DNA from: Aaosphaeria pasadenensis
Lineage: Eukaryota; Ascomycota; Dothideomycetes; Pleosporales
Length of the DNA: 64,000 nt
NCBI GenBank assembly: GCA_022813625.1
Contig: JAKLMB010000028.1
Coordinates: 434,001 to 498,000, forward strand
Reading direction: 5' to 3'
Shown here piece after piece: positions 26,057 through 39,270 of this stretch. Every line of letters starts with the position of its first letter. The stretch's first letter is position 1. The notes under the pieces are model-generated. The model was not told the DNA's origin. It was given only the letters and a program-made list of their open reading frames with translations, and did not search any database. Made by a program: the position numbers and the translations under genes.

Positions 26057-29000
26057 ACCGAGGACCATAAGAACAATTACATCAAATCTCCATGCACCGT
26101 ACATCTATGATACTAGTACATGTACTACAGTAGTTACCACTACTCGTTGCCTACGAGCAATTACATCCCCTTCCCCCAACTCATTCAAATCCCATACAGA
26201 TTACGAAGTAACTGTGTACCGTTGATAGTAACTAGTTAGTTGGAGAACAAGAAGAGGCGTATGGACCGTGCTATGGGTGTGCATGTTGGAACCGCCCCAT
26301 CCGTCTCATCCTCGTAGTCGTTTTGTCCACTGTCCAGTACGTTGTGCTAACTACTGAATACTACTGTTGTAGTCTTACTCGTAGCCTGTAAGTATGGTCT
26401 ACTAAGGTAAGAGAAGGCGGGTGGATGATGCGCTAATAATGTACAGTAAGAATGTGCAAAGCAACCTGGTTCCAGATTTTCCGCATTCCCTAATCCTCGA
26501 TCCCCCCGATCCATCAGGATTCATCCCCCCCCAATTGCTAACTCTTTTCCTTTTCACCTTTCCCTTTCCGGCAATATCCTTCACCCCTTTCGCGCGTGGC
26601 AGCCCGATTCTGCATCGACAATCGACATCGACCATCGAAATCGACATCGAAAGGAAATACAAATACAAATACCTAACTTAAGCCCTTGGTTACCACGATC
26701 ACTTCTCATTTCCTCGATACATCTAACTTATATAAAACATCCATCCACCCCTTCTAGATTCTATTGCCACTTGACAAGGAAGAAAAACAAGCAAAGAAAA
26801 AACCACCTCTTCATCTCCTCCTCGCCTTCTTCCGCTTTCGCCTCTGCCCCCATCGGTATTGTTGACCGAAGGCGAGGAAATGGTGGCGCTCTCCATTCAC
26901 CCATGCGTCCATCTGCCTCGTGATCCGTTTCCACATGATGGAGCCAACTCGTTAGGAAAACGTGAAAACAAGAAGATCAGAAGATCGATTCAAATATTCA
27001 ATAATGGTATCAATAACACTAATTTTACGAATTCACTGTTGTTCAACTTGCATCTTGGATTCTCTCATCGTCTCCCCCTCCCCTCCTCGACCCCGACCTG
27101 CTACAATAATGTATAGATGTGGGCACGTGCAGCTGCCCAGCGCGCCCAGCTGCTTACTGTGCAATCGTCCACCCAGTGGCACCCACCAACCTACAATCCC
27201 AGAATCAAACTCCGGAGACGACACGGCAAGGCCTGCCAGCACATTCGCCCATTATTGTTACTGGCTTTCCAAGCCCTTTCTACCGAACTCATTATCCAAG
27301 TCAAGTCATGCCTGCAGCCTGCCTCCCTTGTTGGCTCCAACCGTCGAATCGCTCTGCAAAATGACGAGCCGAAAGAGTCGGGACGGCCACGCCCGAAATT
27401 GACCTCGTTGCAGATGTCCTGGCTCGCAATGCCGTGAACACCTGCCATACGATATGCCGCAGCCCGCCCTCCACTAGACATTAGGAAATGTTGCATATCT
27501 ACTGTACATGCAATATAACCTGTAACATGCATTTCAAGTCAACCAAACGTTTTATTGCACTCTTCTGCGACCACCCGTCATTCGAGTGCCACAATCATAC
27601 TCCCTCCCACAATGGAAGGCCACTTCTCGACGCTCTGTATGTATGATCATCTTCGCAATACCTGAGTAGGAAGGCTCGAGTAAGTGCTTAGTCGACCTGT
27701 CAATATTGATGAACAAAACAAGCTTTCATCACATGACAATCCGTTCTTAGTTGTGCATCTGGTAAGCATTTGGTAAGCAAGTCAAGCGAACCGACCGGTG
27801 CGATAATTACTCGCAGAGCGGCATGAGGAAATACTACGGCGCGGCATTCGTAGCTTTCGGCAACATCTACATCGTAGACGGCAGATATGCGATATTCTAG
27901 CAGTTGTACGGAGTAGAAGGACGCGAGAGAGGAAGATGGACAGATCTAATCGAACCCTGCTGGTCAACGCGAAAAAGATATTAATGTTCCGGGATCGATG
28001 ATGTTGTGCTCGCGGGTATCTGGCCGGGAGTCAACCTTGCGGGGACGATTATTGGATGTTTATTAGCATCTGCATGGTCCTTAATTTAGAAACGGCGAGC
28101 GAATGGATTGATGGTGAGTTCACGCATTGTGTGCCTTGGCTGAGGACGCACCAGCGGGATTGATGATGATGACGGACGGCCATGATGATGATGGGAGCAA
28201 GCAATAATGCAAGGTGAGGGCGAGGGCGGGTGAGCAGACGAAAGGCGCGAAGCCGTGAGATGATGATTTACAAGGCGAACGGCCGAACGGCGTGCATCTG
28301 CCTATTGAATGAATGCGATGCAAACGTTGCCCGAGGCAGGTGGACGCTACTGTGTGGGAGGTATCACACTACTGTTTGATAGAAGGATGGCTGCATGAAT
28401 GGACCATGGATGGTTAGATGCATTCATTGGTGTTGTGTAGAGAGTAGATGAGCAGAAGAAATGCAAGGGACCGAGAAGAATCAAATATCATTTCACCAAC
28501 ATCTCCATCGTATAATCAACCCCCAATCATCAAACAATTGGAAAACCAATTCACCGATCCACCGATCGGGAATAGTTGGGGCCAGTCCATGGGCGGGAGA
28601 CACCGCCACAGGAGGGAAGACTGGGGCCATTAGTGGACCGGATTTGGAGTAGATTTCAGGGAGGGAGTGGACTTCGAGGTTAGGACTCGGGAGGAGGAGA
28701 AAGGATACTCGTATGAGTGGGAAGAGGAACGAGTGATTAATTAACGAGAGAGCAGAAACAGAGTTTGGTGGATGCGTCAATTCCTATCTTCACAAAAAGG
28801 TCCGATCCAATTACAGGCGATGCCAAACCCAAAACTCGAAATCCAAACTCAAACACAGCATAGTATGGGTGCTAAGCACAGAATAGTATAATTGTCTACG
28901 GAGTAACAGTGGCCGACCGTTATAAATTCACACCTGGAATGGAATAGGTCAATGTTTGTCACAGTCGGCTTTCGTACGAACGCATTCGTTATTCCCTCTA

Positions 29001-29701
29001 GTAAATTTTTCCGTGGACAACAATTACTTGTAAAATCAAATAGGTAATTAGGGTGCAATTCAAATCGTTCCTGGTATATCATTTCCAGATGGAGTTCAGA
29101 CAGTCATCGCTACCATGTCACCACTCCTGAATGCCGAGAGAGTATGAGTAAATGCTGCTTGAAACACAAAGGAAAACAGGTAAGTATCAAAAAAACTTTG
29201 ACCCGAATTGCAACGGAACCGAACGGAACCGAATAGAATGGATTGATGCAAGTACGGGATTGATGTCGAAAAGGACAATGGTGTTTTCGGTGGTGCCGCT
29301 GTGCTGCGGCAGGAATCTGTAGAGTCGAGGTGGGCGAACGAAGTGATTGGCTGGGAGGCATTCGCAGTAGTTTGGGAGGAGGGAGGCTGTGACAGTGTGA
29401 ACCCGATGAATTTGTATTTAACAATTGAATATCAAATGTTTACACAGTGAGGATACTCCGAACTTGTACTCATTATTGTCTATGACAACAATTATCAGTC
29501 AAGTCCAAATGTGCCTAGATACTCAGTAGGAGGATGTGTCTATTTGTTACTGCGTAGACTACACAGTACCTTCATACTACGAGTATGATCTATCTATCAA
29601 CTCCGGAACTCGCAGCAACTAACTGGGTACCTCGTAGTAAGCAGCAAGCAAACAGAGCCACTATTATTATTGTTATTATTACCATCATCACCGTTGCACT
29701 A

Positions 29702-29728
29702 CTGCATGCACTGCACTGCACTGCACTG
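29702..29728. repeat. CTGCA tandem repeat
   Basis: Short degenerate pentamer repeat (GCATGCACTGCACTGCACTGCAC...) in the G-alpha upstream region. Confidence 0.7.
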
Positions 29729-29895
29729 AGCTGTACTCTGCTGTGCTCCGCTATGCTGTATTGTGATTGTGTTGTACTCCGTAATTGATTGATTGCTTCT
29801 TTTTCTTCTTGCTTGCTTGCTTGTTTGTTTGGAGAGTGACGATACAAGACTTGTCTGTATAGCTAGTAGTTACAGTACAATCAATCTTCTGCGTT

Positions 29896-29925
29896 GCTGG
29901 TGCTGGTGCTGGTGCTGGTGTTGGT
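29896..29925. repeat. GCTGGT hexamer repeat
   Basis: Four perfect GCTGGT units followed by a variant GTTGGT unit, upstream of the G-alpha gene. Confidence 0.8.
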
Positions 29926-30340
29926 ACTACTGCTGGTGCTATTCTTGCATCTTCGCATTATTATCAAGATCAAAGCAATCTTCTTTGCCGAAGACCTACT
30001 CCTTCTACTTCCTCCCCCGTTGCTTCGCATTGCCGTGCCACCGAGATAGGTCATTTAACACCTATCATCTACCATCTCTCGCCCTTCACCTCCATCAGCA
30101 TCATCATCGTTGTCGTCGTCGCCGTCTCCGCCGTAATCATCATTGTCTCTTTGGGGGCTTTTGGGGCTCCGTTCGGATCTGCCCTATCCTGTTGTGCTCC
30201 TCTCTCCCTCTCCCGGCCGCCCTCACTTTCTCACCCTCACCCTCGCCCTCACTCTCCACACAATCTCTCTCTCCCGTTCTCTCACACTCTCTCACTCACT
30301 CGCACTCTTTTCTCCCTACTACCACACACCAACAACTCTT

Positions 30341-30369
30341 CCACCACCACCACCACCACCACCACCACC
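30341..30369. repeat. CCA trinucleotide repeat in pyrimidine-rich leader
   Basis: About nine tandem CCA units, followed by CTCCTC-type repeats to about 30430. It lies within the probable G-alpha leader. Confidence 0.85.
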
Positions 30370-31215
30370 TCGTCTTCCTCTTCCTACTTCTCCTCCTCCT
30401 CCACCTCCTCCTCCACCTCCACCAGCTCTTCCCTTCATTCTCTCTCCGATACACGCCCAGGCATACTCGACGTTCCACACACGCTTCCGATCGCGTCTCG
30501 TCAATTTACTACTGCGCATCACCTCAACCCTAGCCAGGTCCAGGACTCCAACAACAGCTTTTGTTGCGACCTGGGTAAAGCTGCCCAATTTACTTTATAC
30601 CGACCAAGAACGTAAGTCGTTGGATAACTAGGCTACCTGCTGCCTCTGCCCGTGCCTGTGCCTCTGTTGCTGCACATCTGCTTTGATTTACTCTGCGTTG
30701 CTTTGCTTTGCTTTGCCTTGCTTTGCTCCGCACGGGCTCTCGCTTTGATCACCGCCCGGCGAACCCCAAGAACGCTTTCAACCGACTGCCCGCAACTAGA
30801 TACATCCACACCTTCAACGACTCTGGCTCCTACATCTTCACCCCCGCTGCGGTCGACCGCAGCCCTTCATCGCAATAATCCGTCCCTCCAACGCTGGCGG
30901 CTCTGTGTCGTCTCGCCCCTACCCGACCTGCCAGCTGCCAGCCTCACTCGAACCCCTTGATCCCGCCGCTCATCGCTTCTCGGCTCGATCCGTACGAACG
31001 CAGCTCCGTTTCCGTCGCCACAGTCACTCTCACAACGACTTCGTCCGTCACGCGGTCGTCTAACCTGAGACTGCTGTTTCGATCCGTCTTCGACCATCTC
31101 TCGTTTGTCTCCCTTGCGACACACCGAGCCCTAGCGCTCCACCTTTGTCCTCGCCAGCCATCAACACAGCTCCCGCGGTCGCAAGCCGCTGCGACCGTCG
31201 CGACTGCCAGCCACC

Positions 31216-32646
31216 ATGGGTATCTGCATGAGCACAAACAACGATGATGTCGAGCAGAAGAAGCGCAGTCAAGCAATCGACCGTAAATTGGAAGAAGATT
31301 CGCGGCGGCTACGACGAGAATGCAAGATCCTCCTTCTCGGTAAGCTCTCCTCTCCCAGCTGAGGGCTGTGTCTCGTCGCCACGACCACGGCCACGACCCT
31401 CCCCAAACTAACTCCATCATCTAGGTTCCGGCGAGAGCGGAAAGTCGACAATTGTCAAACAGATGAAGATTATCCATCAGAATGGTTACACGCAGGATGA
31501 ACTCGCCATGTACCGCCTCACCATCTACAAGAATGTCATCGACTGCGCGAAGGCTTTAATAGGCGCGATGCGCCAATTCGAGGTATCGACAGAGGAAGCC
31601 GGAAACGAGGAGTACTGCGAATACCTGCTCGAATACACCGTCGACCCCGATCCCGAGAAGCCGCTCGACAGGCAAGTCGGACAAGCAATCACCGCCATCT
31701 GGAAAGATCCTTGCGTTCCCAAAGTCCTCGAGCACTCAAGCGAGTTCTATCTCATGGACTCTGCCCCATAGTAATGCGCCACGTCCAATGACGAGTCTTC
31801 TTCGATTGACTAACTCTCTGTGATAGCTTTTTCGACGAGGTGAACCGTATAGCCGATCCTGATTACATCCCCATCGAGTCCGACGTTCTGAGAGCGCGTA
31901 CTAAGACTACCGGTATCTACGAGACGCGATTTACGATGGGCCAGCTCAGCATACAGTACGTGTACCTCGTTTTTACCCATTACTGCTGCCTCCAGAGGTC
32001 TTTTCGCTAACGGCAAGCTCTAGCATGTTCGACGTGGGTGGCCAACGCAGTGAACGCAAAAAGTGGATACATTGTTTCGAAAACGTCACCTCGATTATCT
32101 TCTGTGTGGCTCTAAGTGAATACGATCAAGTCCTTCTAGAAGAGAGTGCTCAGGTACGCTCAAACGCAATGGCCCTTTACCAAACATATGCTTACGCAGA
32201 ATGCACAGAACCGCATGATGGAGAGTTTGACACTGTTCGATTCGGTTGTAAACAGCCGGTGGTTTATGAGGACGAGCATTATATTGTTCTTGAACAAAGT
32301 GAGACCTTCCTCATCTACAACCATTGCTTCTTTGCTAACATCTTGTAGGTCGATCTGTTTAAGGCAAAACTTGCGCGAAGTCCATTAGGCAATTACTTCC
32401 CCGACTACTCAGGAGGCAACGATGTCAACCGCGCAGCCAAATACCTTCTCTGGAGATTCAACCAGGTGAACCGAGCGCACCTCAATTTATATCCTCAGTA
32501 AGCTAGTTGGTAACAGTATGATTTCATCAATCGCTGACGCGCGCAGTCTTACCCAAGCAACCGATACCTCGAATATCCGACTGGTCTTTGCCGCCGTGAA
32601 AGAGACAATACTCCAAAACGCATTGAAAGACTCAGGAATTCTCTAA
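31216..32646 (+). CDS. gna-3: Heterotrimeric G-protein alpha subunit, group III
   Basis: A GTP-binding switch coupling receptors to adenylate cyclase; group III (GNA-3/GanB type) usually raises cAMP and controls germination, nutrient sensing and conidiation. Seven exons: 31216-31339, 31425-31770, 31827-31955, 32024-32153, 32209-32298, 32349-32497 and 32547-32646, giving 355 residues. MGIC at the N-terminus gives a myristoylation site (G2) and a palmitoylation Cys (C4). P-loop GSGESGKST is at 42-50, switch I R181-T182, DVGGQ with catalytic Q207, and NKVD at 272-275. The C-terminus is DSGIL and lacks the pertussis-type Cys of group I. The [18 protein letters not shown] segment separates group III from group I. 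ATG lies in CCACCATGG context after a long CT-rich leader. Confidence 0.95.
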
Positions 32647-35600
32647 TCAGAAGCATCCCCCACCCTCGCCCGACGAGGCCACACGTCGCGCACCGCTGTG
32701 CATAGTCCGCCTTACCGAACCTCAAATAATACAACACGAGTCATTACGATCATATCCCCGATCGTGCCATACCGTTCGCACTTCTGGGTCACGAATCAGG
32801 ATTGGGATATATCATTGCCTCTCGCCTATGTCAAGAGCGCAGTAGCATTGGAGTTTTTAGGCGTTTTTTTCGGGAGAACCCCATTCATCACATATTACCC
32901 TTGGGATTCTGGTTTTATGCCCATAGCACTTGTTCCTGTTTCCTCGACCAGCCACCCATTTCCTTGTTTGTATTTGGCCAATCTGCCTGATTTCACCTGA
33001 GAAAAAGTTATACAAGCCGTCAATCGGTCGCTTGTTGGACTCGACAAGGCCGACGTCAATTTTCTATATACGGTTGCTTCCATGTGCGATATCGCCACCA
33101 ACCCTCTACAAAATTCGAGTGCTCAATGGACTCTGTACGTTATAGTCTCTCCTTGACTAGCCTCACCTATCGCCTGGCCCTCGTCTTTTCCGGACCTCGA
33201 TTACGCTATATCCCGATCAGTGCCAGCCAATCTTCCCCGGGCGATCGATCCCTGTCATCAGTGCTACGTTTGACAACCAGATCTGTTTGGTTCAGGGGCA
33301 TGGGTTCGGCCTTTTTTTGCCCATCTCAAAAACTTGTTCGTTCTCTTTTTCCCAATTTTTCGATTGGATGTCCTATTATATGATGGCAGACCTGTGTGCC
33401 TGCTTTTTTTTTGTCTCGGGCCGTTTTGCCGCTGAGTGTGATTTCTTGAGTGGCCGTGCTTGCCATTATATGTTTCTGTTCTATATACAATTGGACATGG
33501 TCCTGCGGAGGGGGCTTGAATTCTGTAAGCCTTTGAGATTCTGGGAGATGAGTGAACTGAGCTGTGAGTTGCTCGGATAGTTGATCGAGATAGGACAATA
33601 CTTTCATCACCTGCATTACGTGTTCTCTATAAACCAACTACGTTGATCACGCTGGTATCCTCATCAACCGTTTGGAGCTCTCTGTGCGCCACATTTGAAC
33701 CCACGATATGTCGCTAAATCAATTGGCTTAGAACAATGCATAGAAGGAAAAGAAGGACCAGAGTTCAGGGATCCGTTCTGCGCAGAACTGCGAATTGCGC
33801 ATTTGCGCAAACCTCTAGCGCCAGTCTCACCATGTCCGACACAACAGCGTTGTTCCTAACACCCGATCTATCAATTTCATTCTAGAACCTGATCGACATT
33901 CTTCCGAAGCCTTATGCATACTTTGCTCGGAGTTCAATTCAGCATTGGAGCATACAAGACATGCGCTTCATCGTATCCCAAATCGCTTGAACATGGAAAT
34001 GATACGAACGTCGACGCAGTCTACACGCTCGGAACCCTTCACGCAAGTACGCCATCCACGAGTCCCGAATCCTTCCACGACGACCACCACCGTCATCATC
34101 TGTACCACCGTACAAACAATCATGAAACACAAATACACGTACAGATAGGTCAAAATAAAAGTAAAAATAAAATAGCGTCCTCCCCATGCCATGTGCGTCG
34201 GTGACCGAAAAAAACAAAATTCCCCCGGTCCATGCAGGGTGTTGGCCGAACGTGCGTTCGCTCACTCGACTCGCTCGCGGTGCCTGAAGGGGGGAGGGGA
34301 GATCCGACGCAGGTCAGCAGCGGCAGCGCGAGAGAGCGCCAAGCAGAGCAGGCAGATGGAGATCTACATACGAGTGGTGAGCAACGACCCTGGAAAGGTG
34401 AGATTAGGTAAAGTGCGTATATACAGTGAGTGCCATGCATGTCTATGTACCGAGCGAAGCATTTCGGAACTAGCTCGCAGAAACCCGTTTCCTATACAGA
34501 CGCAGTAAATTGAGGCAGAACTTTCAAGATAGCGATGGCCGACCGATTGATAAACGCAGGCTGCAGGGCCACCGCAAGGCATAAGCAACCATTTCGGACG
34601 ACGATCGTATGTACGAGAGGGGAAACCGTCAGGCAGGGCAACTTCGCGATATGACTGACTTGCACGACTATCGATATGCAATTTCTTTATCCCATTTCCC
34701 CTTGCCGTCAACGCCGATGGGGGAAGAATGCGATGGCGTCTCCATGACATAGTTTTTTTCGTCCGCCGTGTCGGGCGCAGCAATCTATACGAAACCAGAT
34801 ACATGAATTCTTCCCCGTCGTCGATTGGTGAAAAGACCCGATCCGGCAGGGGAGGAGGGAGGCTCAAGTATATACCTGGCGCTTGGCGACGCTGGGTCGA
34901 CCAATTGTGATGTTTGGGTCGGGGATGGCGGGTTGTCAAGTGATCTGGGGTTGACTGGCTTGCCTTGGTTGGGGTTGTTTATTAGGAGGTGTGCTATTCG
35001 TTTTTCATGTTGGATTAATGAGTGGTGTTTTATGATTGATGGTCCAGATATCGATGGCAGTCTTGGTATGCAAATATGTCTATGTGTATATTAGCGCTAA
35101 AAGAAGGCACAGTTCGATGGATAGCAGGGAAAGTGGCAGTTTAAAGCAGAGCAGAATGTAATATATCATATACGATCCAGTATCTAGGTACATCATCAAG
35201 TCAGCAAAACAAATGTCTTTGAAGGTGCTATACAAATAATACAATAGTTGATAAATATATATCCATTCATTTGAGCCGTCGACCTTCCCATGATAGGGTT
35301 TCCATCTTCTATATTGCCCAGTACATGCCTATGGCACTTGACATTGGGGGTCGATGGACTTGAAATATCGATTCGACTCAATCCGAAAGTATATTCAATG
35401 TCCTGCAGCAAGCAGAACTTATTGTTTGTGATCAGTTGAAACAAGTTGAGAGTATTTTTGCTTACAAAAGTAGAACCTGTGATAGGCATCCTTGGACAAC
35501 ATTCGAACACATGGCTTGGAAAGAGTTCGACCGTGTCCGGAAGATGATTCAGGCCTAGCTTTCAGGGATTCCTTTGATCATGTATCTGCCAGTGGTGGTG

Positions 35601-37602
35601 ATGATATCACTGCAGTGAAACAAATCATCGACTGTGACTGAACTTCAAGATGCAAGGAAGACGACACTGCTAAAACGGCGCTCCGATATTCGACTTTATT
35701 TTCCATGTGAGGACTTAATGTAGAGTATCGGTAGTGTGGTGGTAATGAAGTAGTAGCTGCACTTCAATTTTTCTGGTTATAATTTTCGAAGCAGCTACAC
35801 CAGATGATTTACCGTTGTGATACGGTAATGTTATCAGCCATTTCGTTGTGTCATCATGAATCCACGGACAGACAGTTTGACTGGGGCAGAGCTACAAAGC
35901 TTCCATTTTCAGAGAGTCCTCCTTCACATGCGAGAATGCAAGAAGCGTCGGCCAAATGTTCGTGGATGGGAGTCCATCTCGGGATCACCCTAGTTGATCC
36001 TGGCATCTTTTCTCTTCAAAAACACTGGTGTCTATACCACCTTACAGGAGGAAATGGCCTATCTTTATGCATACTAATCAAACGAGATAGATGAACGATA
36101 ACACAGCTCCTACATATATCTAGCTATCTCGAAGAAACAGTCCAAATGAACATCTGATACCTCGGTCACGTCAAGTTATACCCAGTGCATGCAAACATGC
36201 AGACAACACCCAACCTTCCGACACAAACCGATCCATCACGAGCCCACCACACCAATTCAAAAATAACACTCCATCATCTACCCCACAAAACCCTTACCCC
36301 ATAGTCATACCTCGGGCGCCACAGGGAATAAACAATACGCCGGGGCCTGGGCTGGCCTGACGAAAACCACCCCCCTCCCTAGGCATCGGGTGAATCAGGA
36401 ACAAGGAACAGGAAATCCCTCTATCCTCGGGAGCGTTACCGAAGGGAAAACGCGAGAATGGGGACATCCCTGGAAGCCGGTACGTAAGGCTGCAGAGGGA
36501 CTACGGTGGTTTCGATGGAGATTTTCTACGGGGTTGCGATTGGTTGCTGTTGCGGTCTTTAGGTTTGGGAGGGAGAATTGATGGTTGTTGTGGTGGTATG
36601 AGGGTTTTAACGTCGTCGGTTTGCATCGCTTCTAGGGAACTGCTCGTGTGCCATTCTGGTATCGTCCCAGCAATGTTGCCGGAGAACATAACATTACTAC
36701 GAAATTGTCCAATGCAACTATCAGATCGAACGAAACATTTGAAGGGAACTTGTTGTCAGAAGTAAGTTTATCTGGAGTAGAACTGCATGACTCGCACTCG
36801 CTCGGGAGTAGGGAAGGAAGGTTACTCCGCATAAACGCTCGCTTCGACTGACGGGACTATAAACTGACGACTGTGCAACCCGTTCCGGGCGTTGTCGTGC
36901 GGGCTACGTCATTTTGTACCTGCCATTCTTTTGTGTCATAGGAAGTTGTGGGGTTGGGGATTTGATGGGTGGATTGGGAATTTTGTGTAACTTGTTTTGT
37001 TGGTTTTTCGTTGTGAGGTGATCGAAGGGTGGATGGGTGGTGGGCGGTGTTGCTCTAGCTTGGAGAAGGCTGCTTAATTGATGACCACTCATCATTTATC
37101 AAGAACTGCACTGTGAAACTGAGGCAAAAATCACAAGGATTTTTGATAGATGGCAGTCATCAAACTATTTTTATTTGGTTTGCCCTACAAGGCCTTGCTT
37201 ATGAATGAATATATCATCAACCGTTCCGAAAACTCCAATTCCCAACAACATTCGGCATTCCTGCTCAAGAATGATTTTTGTGGCTATGTGTCCCTTATAA
37301 GGAAAATAGAAAGATCCCCCCGCTGTTTTTCGTTTCAACTATTTATAATTCTGAAGTGAATGATGGAAGCGTCCAATAGGCCGTGAGAAAATCGTTAAGA
37401 GTCGACTCAGAAAGAAGTGGGGGGAAAAAGCAGTCGACCATCGCCTTCTCGTTTTGCATTCTCGCCATCGTAAAGATCCCGCGTACAATTTTGAGTTGCT
37501 ATCGTTGCTGAAGCTGCCCTGCAGCTCTCCCAAACGCGACAAACTTGGACAATTTGGCATAGGTAGGTAGGTGGGTAGACATGGGGTTGGATCCACGCAC
37601 GC
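32647..37602. other. 5 kb intergenic, no gene recognised
   Basis: Follows the G-alpha stop. The first ~900 bp is pyrimidine-rich and probably 3' UTR and flank. A cluster of palindromes lies at 33775-33810. All other frames, including a 191-codon one at 34364-34939 minus, lack motifs and look like chance. A rapidly evolving multi-exon gene or a noncoding RNA cannot be excluded. Confidence 0.45.
33775..33810. repeat. Palindrome pair
   Basis: GTTCTGCGCAGAAC is a perfect 14-bp palindrome (33775-33788). It is followed by TTGCGC/GCGCAA arms around ATTT (33795-33810). Both lie about 1.1 kb downstream of the G-alpha stop. Confidence 0.7.
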
Positions 37603-37965
37603 CTAGTGCCTGTTGGACAGGAAGGAGTGGTCGACGACGCCCCTCAGCGCCTGAGCATCCTTTGGCGGAGCCGCAGACTTGTGGTTAAGCGCCAGAAAAG
37701 TTGGGCTCTTCGGAGTAGGGACAGGTGCAACGGCAGCGTCGAGGGCGGCAGCAGGTGGCGTGCTGCGAGTGGAATCCTCGCTGGTGACCGAGGAGATGGA
37801 AGGGTGGCGATGGGCCACCGAGCGGTTGGAGAGGAAGGAATGCTCTGGGGCGGGAGTGGGAGCGGCGACAGTGCCATCGAGAGAAGCGGACCTCTTGGTG
37901 GGAGTGTTGAGGGAGAGAAAGTTGGAGGGGAAGGGAATGTGGAAGCGGGGGCCCGAGGTAGACAT
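37603..37965 (-). CDS. Small protein with internally duplicated FLxLN / HSFLSNR motifs
   Basis: A 120-residue single-exon frame. I recognise no named family. Two copies of a two-part module are visible: FLSLN (16-20) with HSFLSNR (42-48), and FLALN (90-94) with HSFLSNR (113-119), the last ending one residue before the stop. The linkers are Ser/Thr/Pro/Ala-rich (SSVTSEDSTRSTPP) and likely disordered and phosphorylated. No signal peptide or membrane segment is seen. A TATATA element lies about 70 bp upstream of this ATG at 38034-38040 on the minus strand. The frame stays open further upstream to 38124, but the ATG at 37965 gives the plausible protein. Function unknown; short stress- or conidiation-induced proteins look similar in style, which is only an impression. 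Confidence 0.7.
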   Translation of the reverse strand: MSTSGPRFHIPFPSNFLSLNTPTKRSASLDGTVAAPTPAPEHSFLSNRSVAHRHPSISSVTSEDSTRSTPPAAALDAAVAPVPTPKSPTFLALNHKSAAPPKDAQALRGVVDHSFLSNRH

Positions 37966-39270
37966 TGTGGATGGAGAGAGATAGAGGATGTTGGATGAAT
38001 GGTGAGAATGGTTGCTGAGGTTGATCGTGGGTTTATATATTGGGTTGGAAGAGGTACGGCGTGGGTTGCTATGGCTTTGCGTGTTACGGCCAAGCCCTAT
38101 AGTCCCTAGAGGCGACGATTGCAATGTAGGTCAAGTGACCTGTTTGGAATTGTTTTAGAAAGGATGTGTCGGGAATGTCTGGGTCGGCCTCTTGGAAGTT
38201 CCAATTAGGAGCTTCTAGCAAGTTGGTTTCGTGGTATCGGATAGGATCAGCGACTCCAGAAACGCAGGAATAGATAACTCGCAGCGCGGGATGTCACAGC
38301 CGTAAATGGATGTGTCTGATAATCGTTTCCTTACTGCGTACGAATGATCGTCGACAAGCTTGAAAGGGGCGTGCTTGTTCGAACTACGGAAAGTCTTGAT
38401 GCGGATTGCGTGGCTGCTTGCTTGGGTGCGAGATAGTAGACCAAGAATCTTGGATATAGATCTGTTTCGGTAGTTGGCTAGAAGGTGCTTGGCGTCTTGG
38501 AAGGAAACGTTGTGTAAAGTTGTACGAAGGTATATGAACGGTATGTGTTTGATGAGTCGCGCAGGGTGTGTGTGACAATATTGGGGCAGATGGGTATGGA
38601 TGCAGTTTAGGTGATGGTCCTGAAGGGGGTTTGGAAACGTCGATCGACCTTGGCACGGTGAATGGATATCTTGGGACAATGGAGAGCGGAGAGTGAAGCA
38701 CAGGTGATAGGAGTTGAGGGGTGCACAATGATGGGGATCGTGGTGCTTTATGAATTCAATAGTGGGTTCGGGCCAGAGGGTGAATGAGCAGGAGAACTAA
38801 GTCCGAGGTCTAGAGTTGTGAGGGAGCGGGACGCCACGAACGAAGAGGATCACAACCTAGATGCAGAATCAACAACAAGAATATGGACGATTAGTGCAGA
38901 ACGACGGACGAAAATAACAAATGAGAAGAGAAAAAAAACTACTTTCGGCTGCTACCGTACCGCGTGAGAAGGGCCATCATGCAAGTGCAAGCGGCGTGGG
39001 TGTGTACAGTAGTTACTGTGGATGATGCATGATGCACGCTTGGTGTGGACGTTTCCACTCCATCTCTCTCAGGATGGATAGAGTAAGAATGCCCGAGACA
39101 GGCCAACGCGCGGGCTGCATCACTAGGGCCGAAAAATGATGTGGGACACGTGCATAAGTACAGGCGACGAGTGGGTCGTGGGATTGATTGATTTTATTTT
39201 ATTTTCTTCCAGGTGGTACAATAGTAATACGGTGTCATAGGATCGTTGGTGGTTGGGGGGGAAAGTGAGG

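Larger units (their letters stand above)
24837..31215. promoter_or_regulatory. 6.4 kb gene-free region between hog1 and G-alpha
   Basis: The two signalling genes point away from each other across this stretch. I see no supported coding gene. The frames present are low-complexity, for example the Ser/Pro/Leu-rich frames at 29790-30630 in the pyrimidine-rich G-alpha leader. It holds three TACTCCGTA copies (27907, 28897, 29775), a 12-bp inverted repeat (26002-26056), CTGCA, GCTGGT and CCA repeats, and a candidate 5' UTR intron donor GTAAGT at 30612. Confidence 0.55.

Noticed and set aside
30143..30631. 162- and 154-codon Ser/Leu/Pro-rich frames upstream of G-alpha
   Set aside because: Both arise from CT and CCA repeats in the leader; two overlapping frames of this kind point to composition, not coding.
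34364..34939. 191-codon frame on the minus strand
   Set aside because: No recognisable motif and random-looking composition in a gene-free area.
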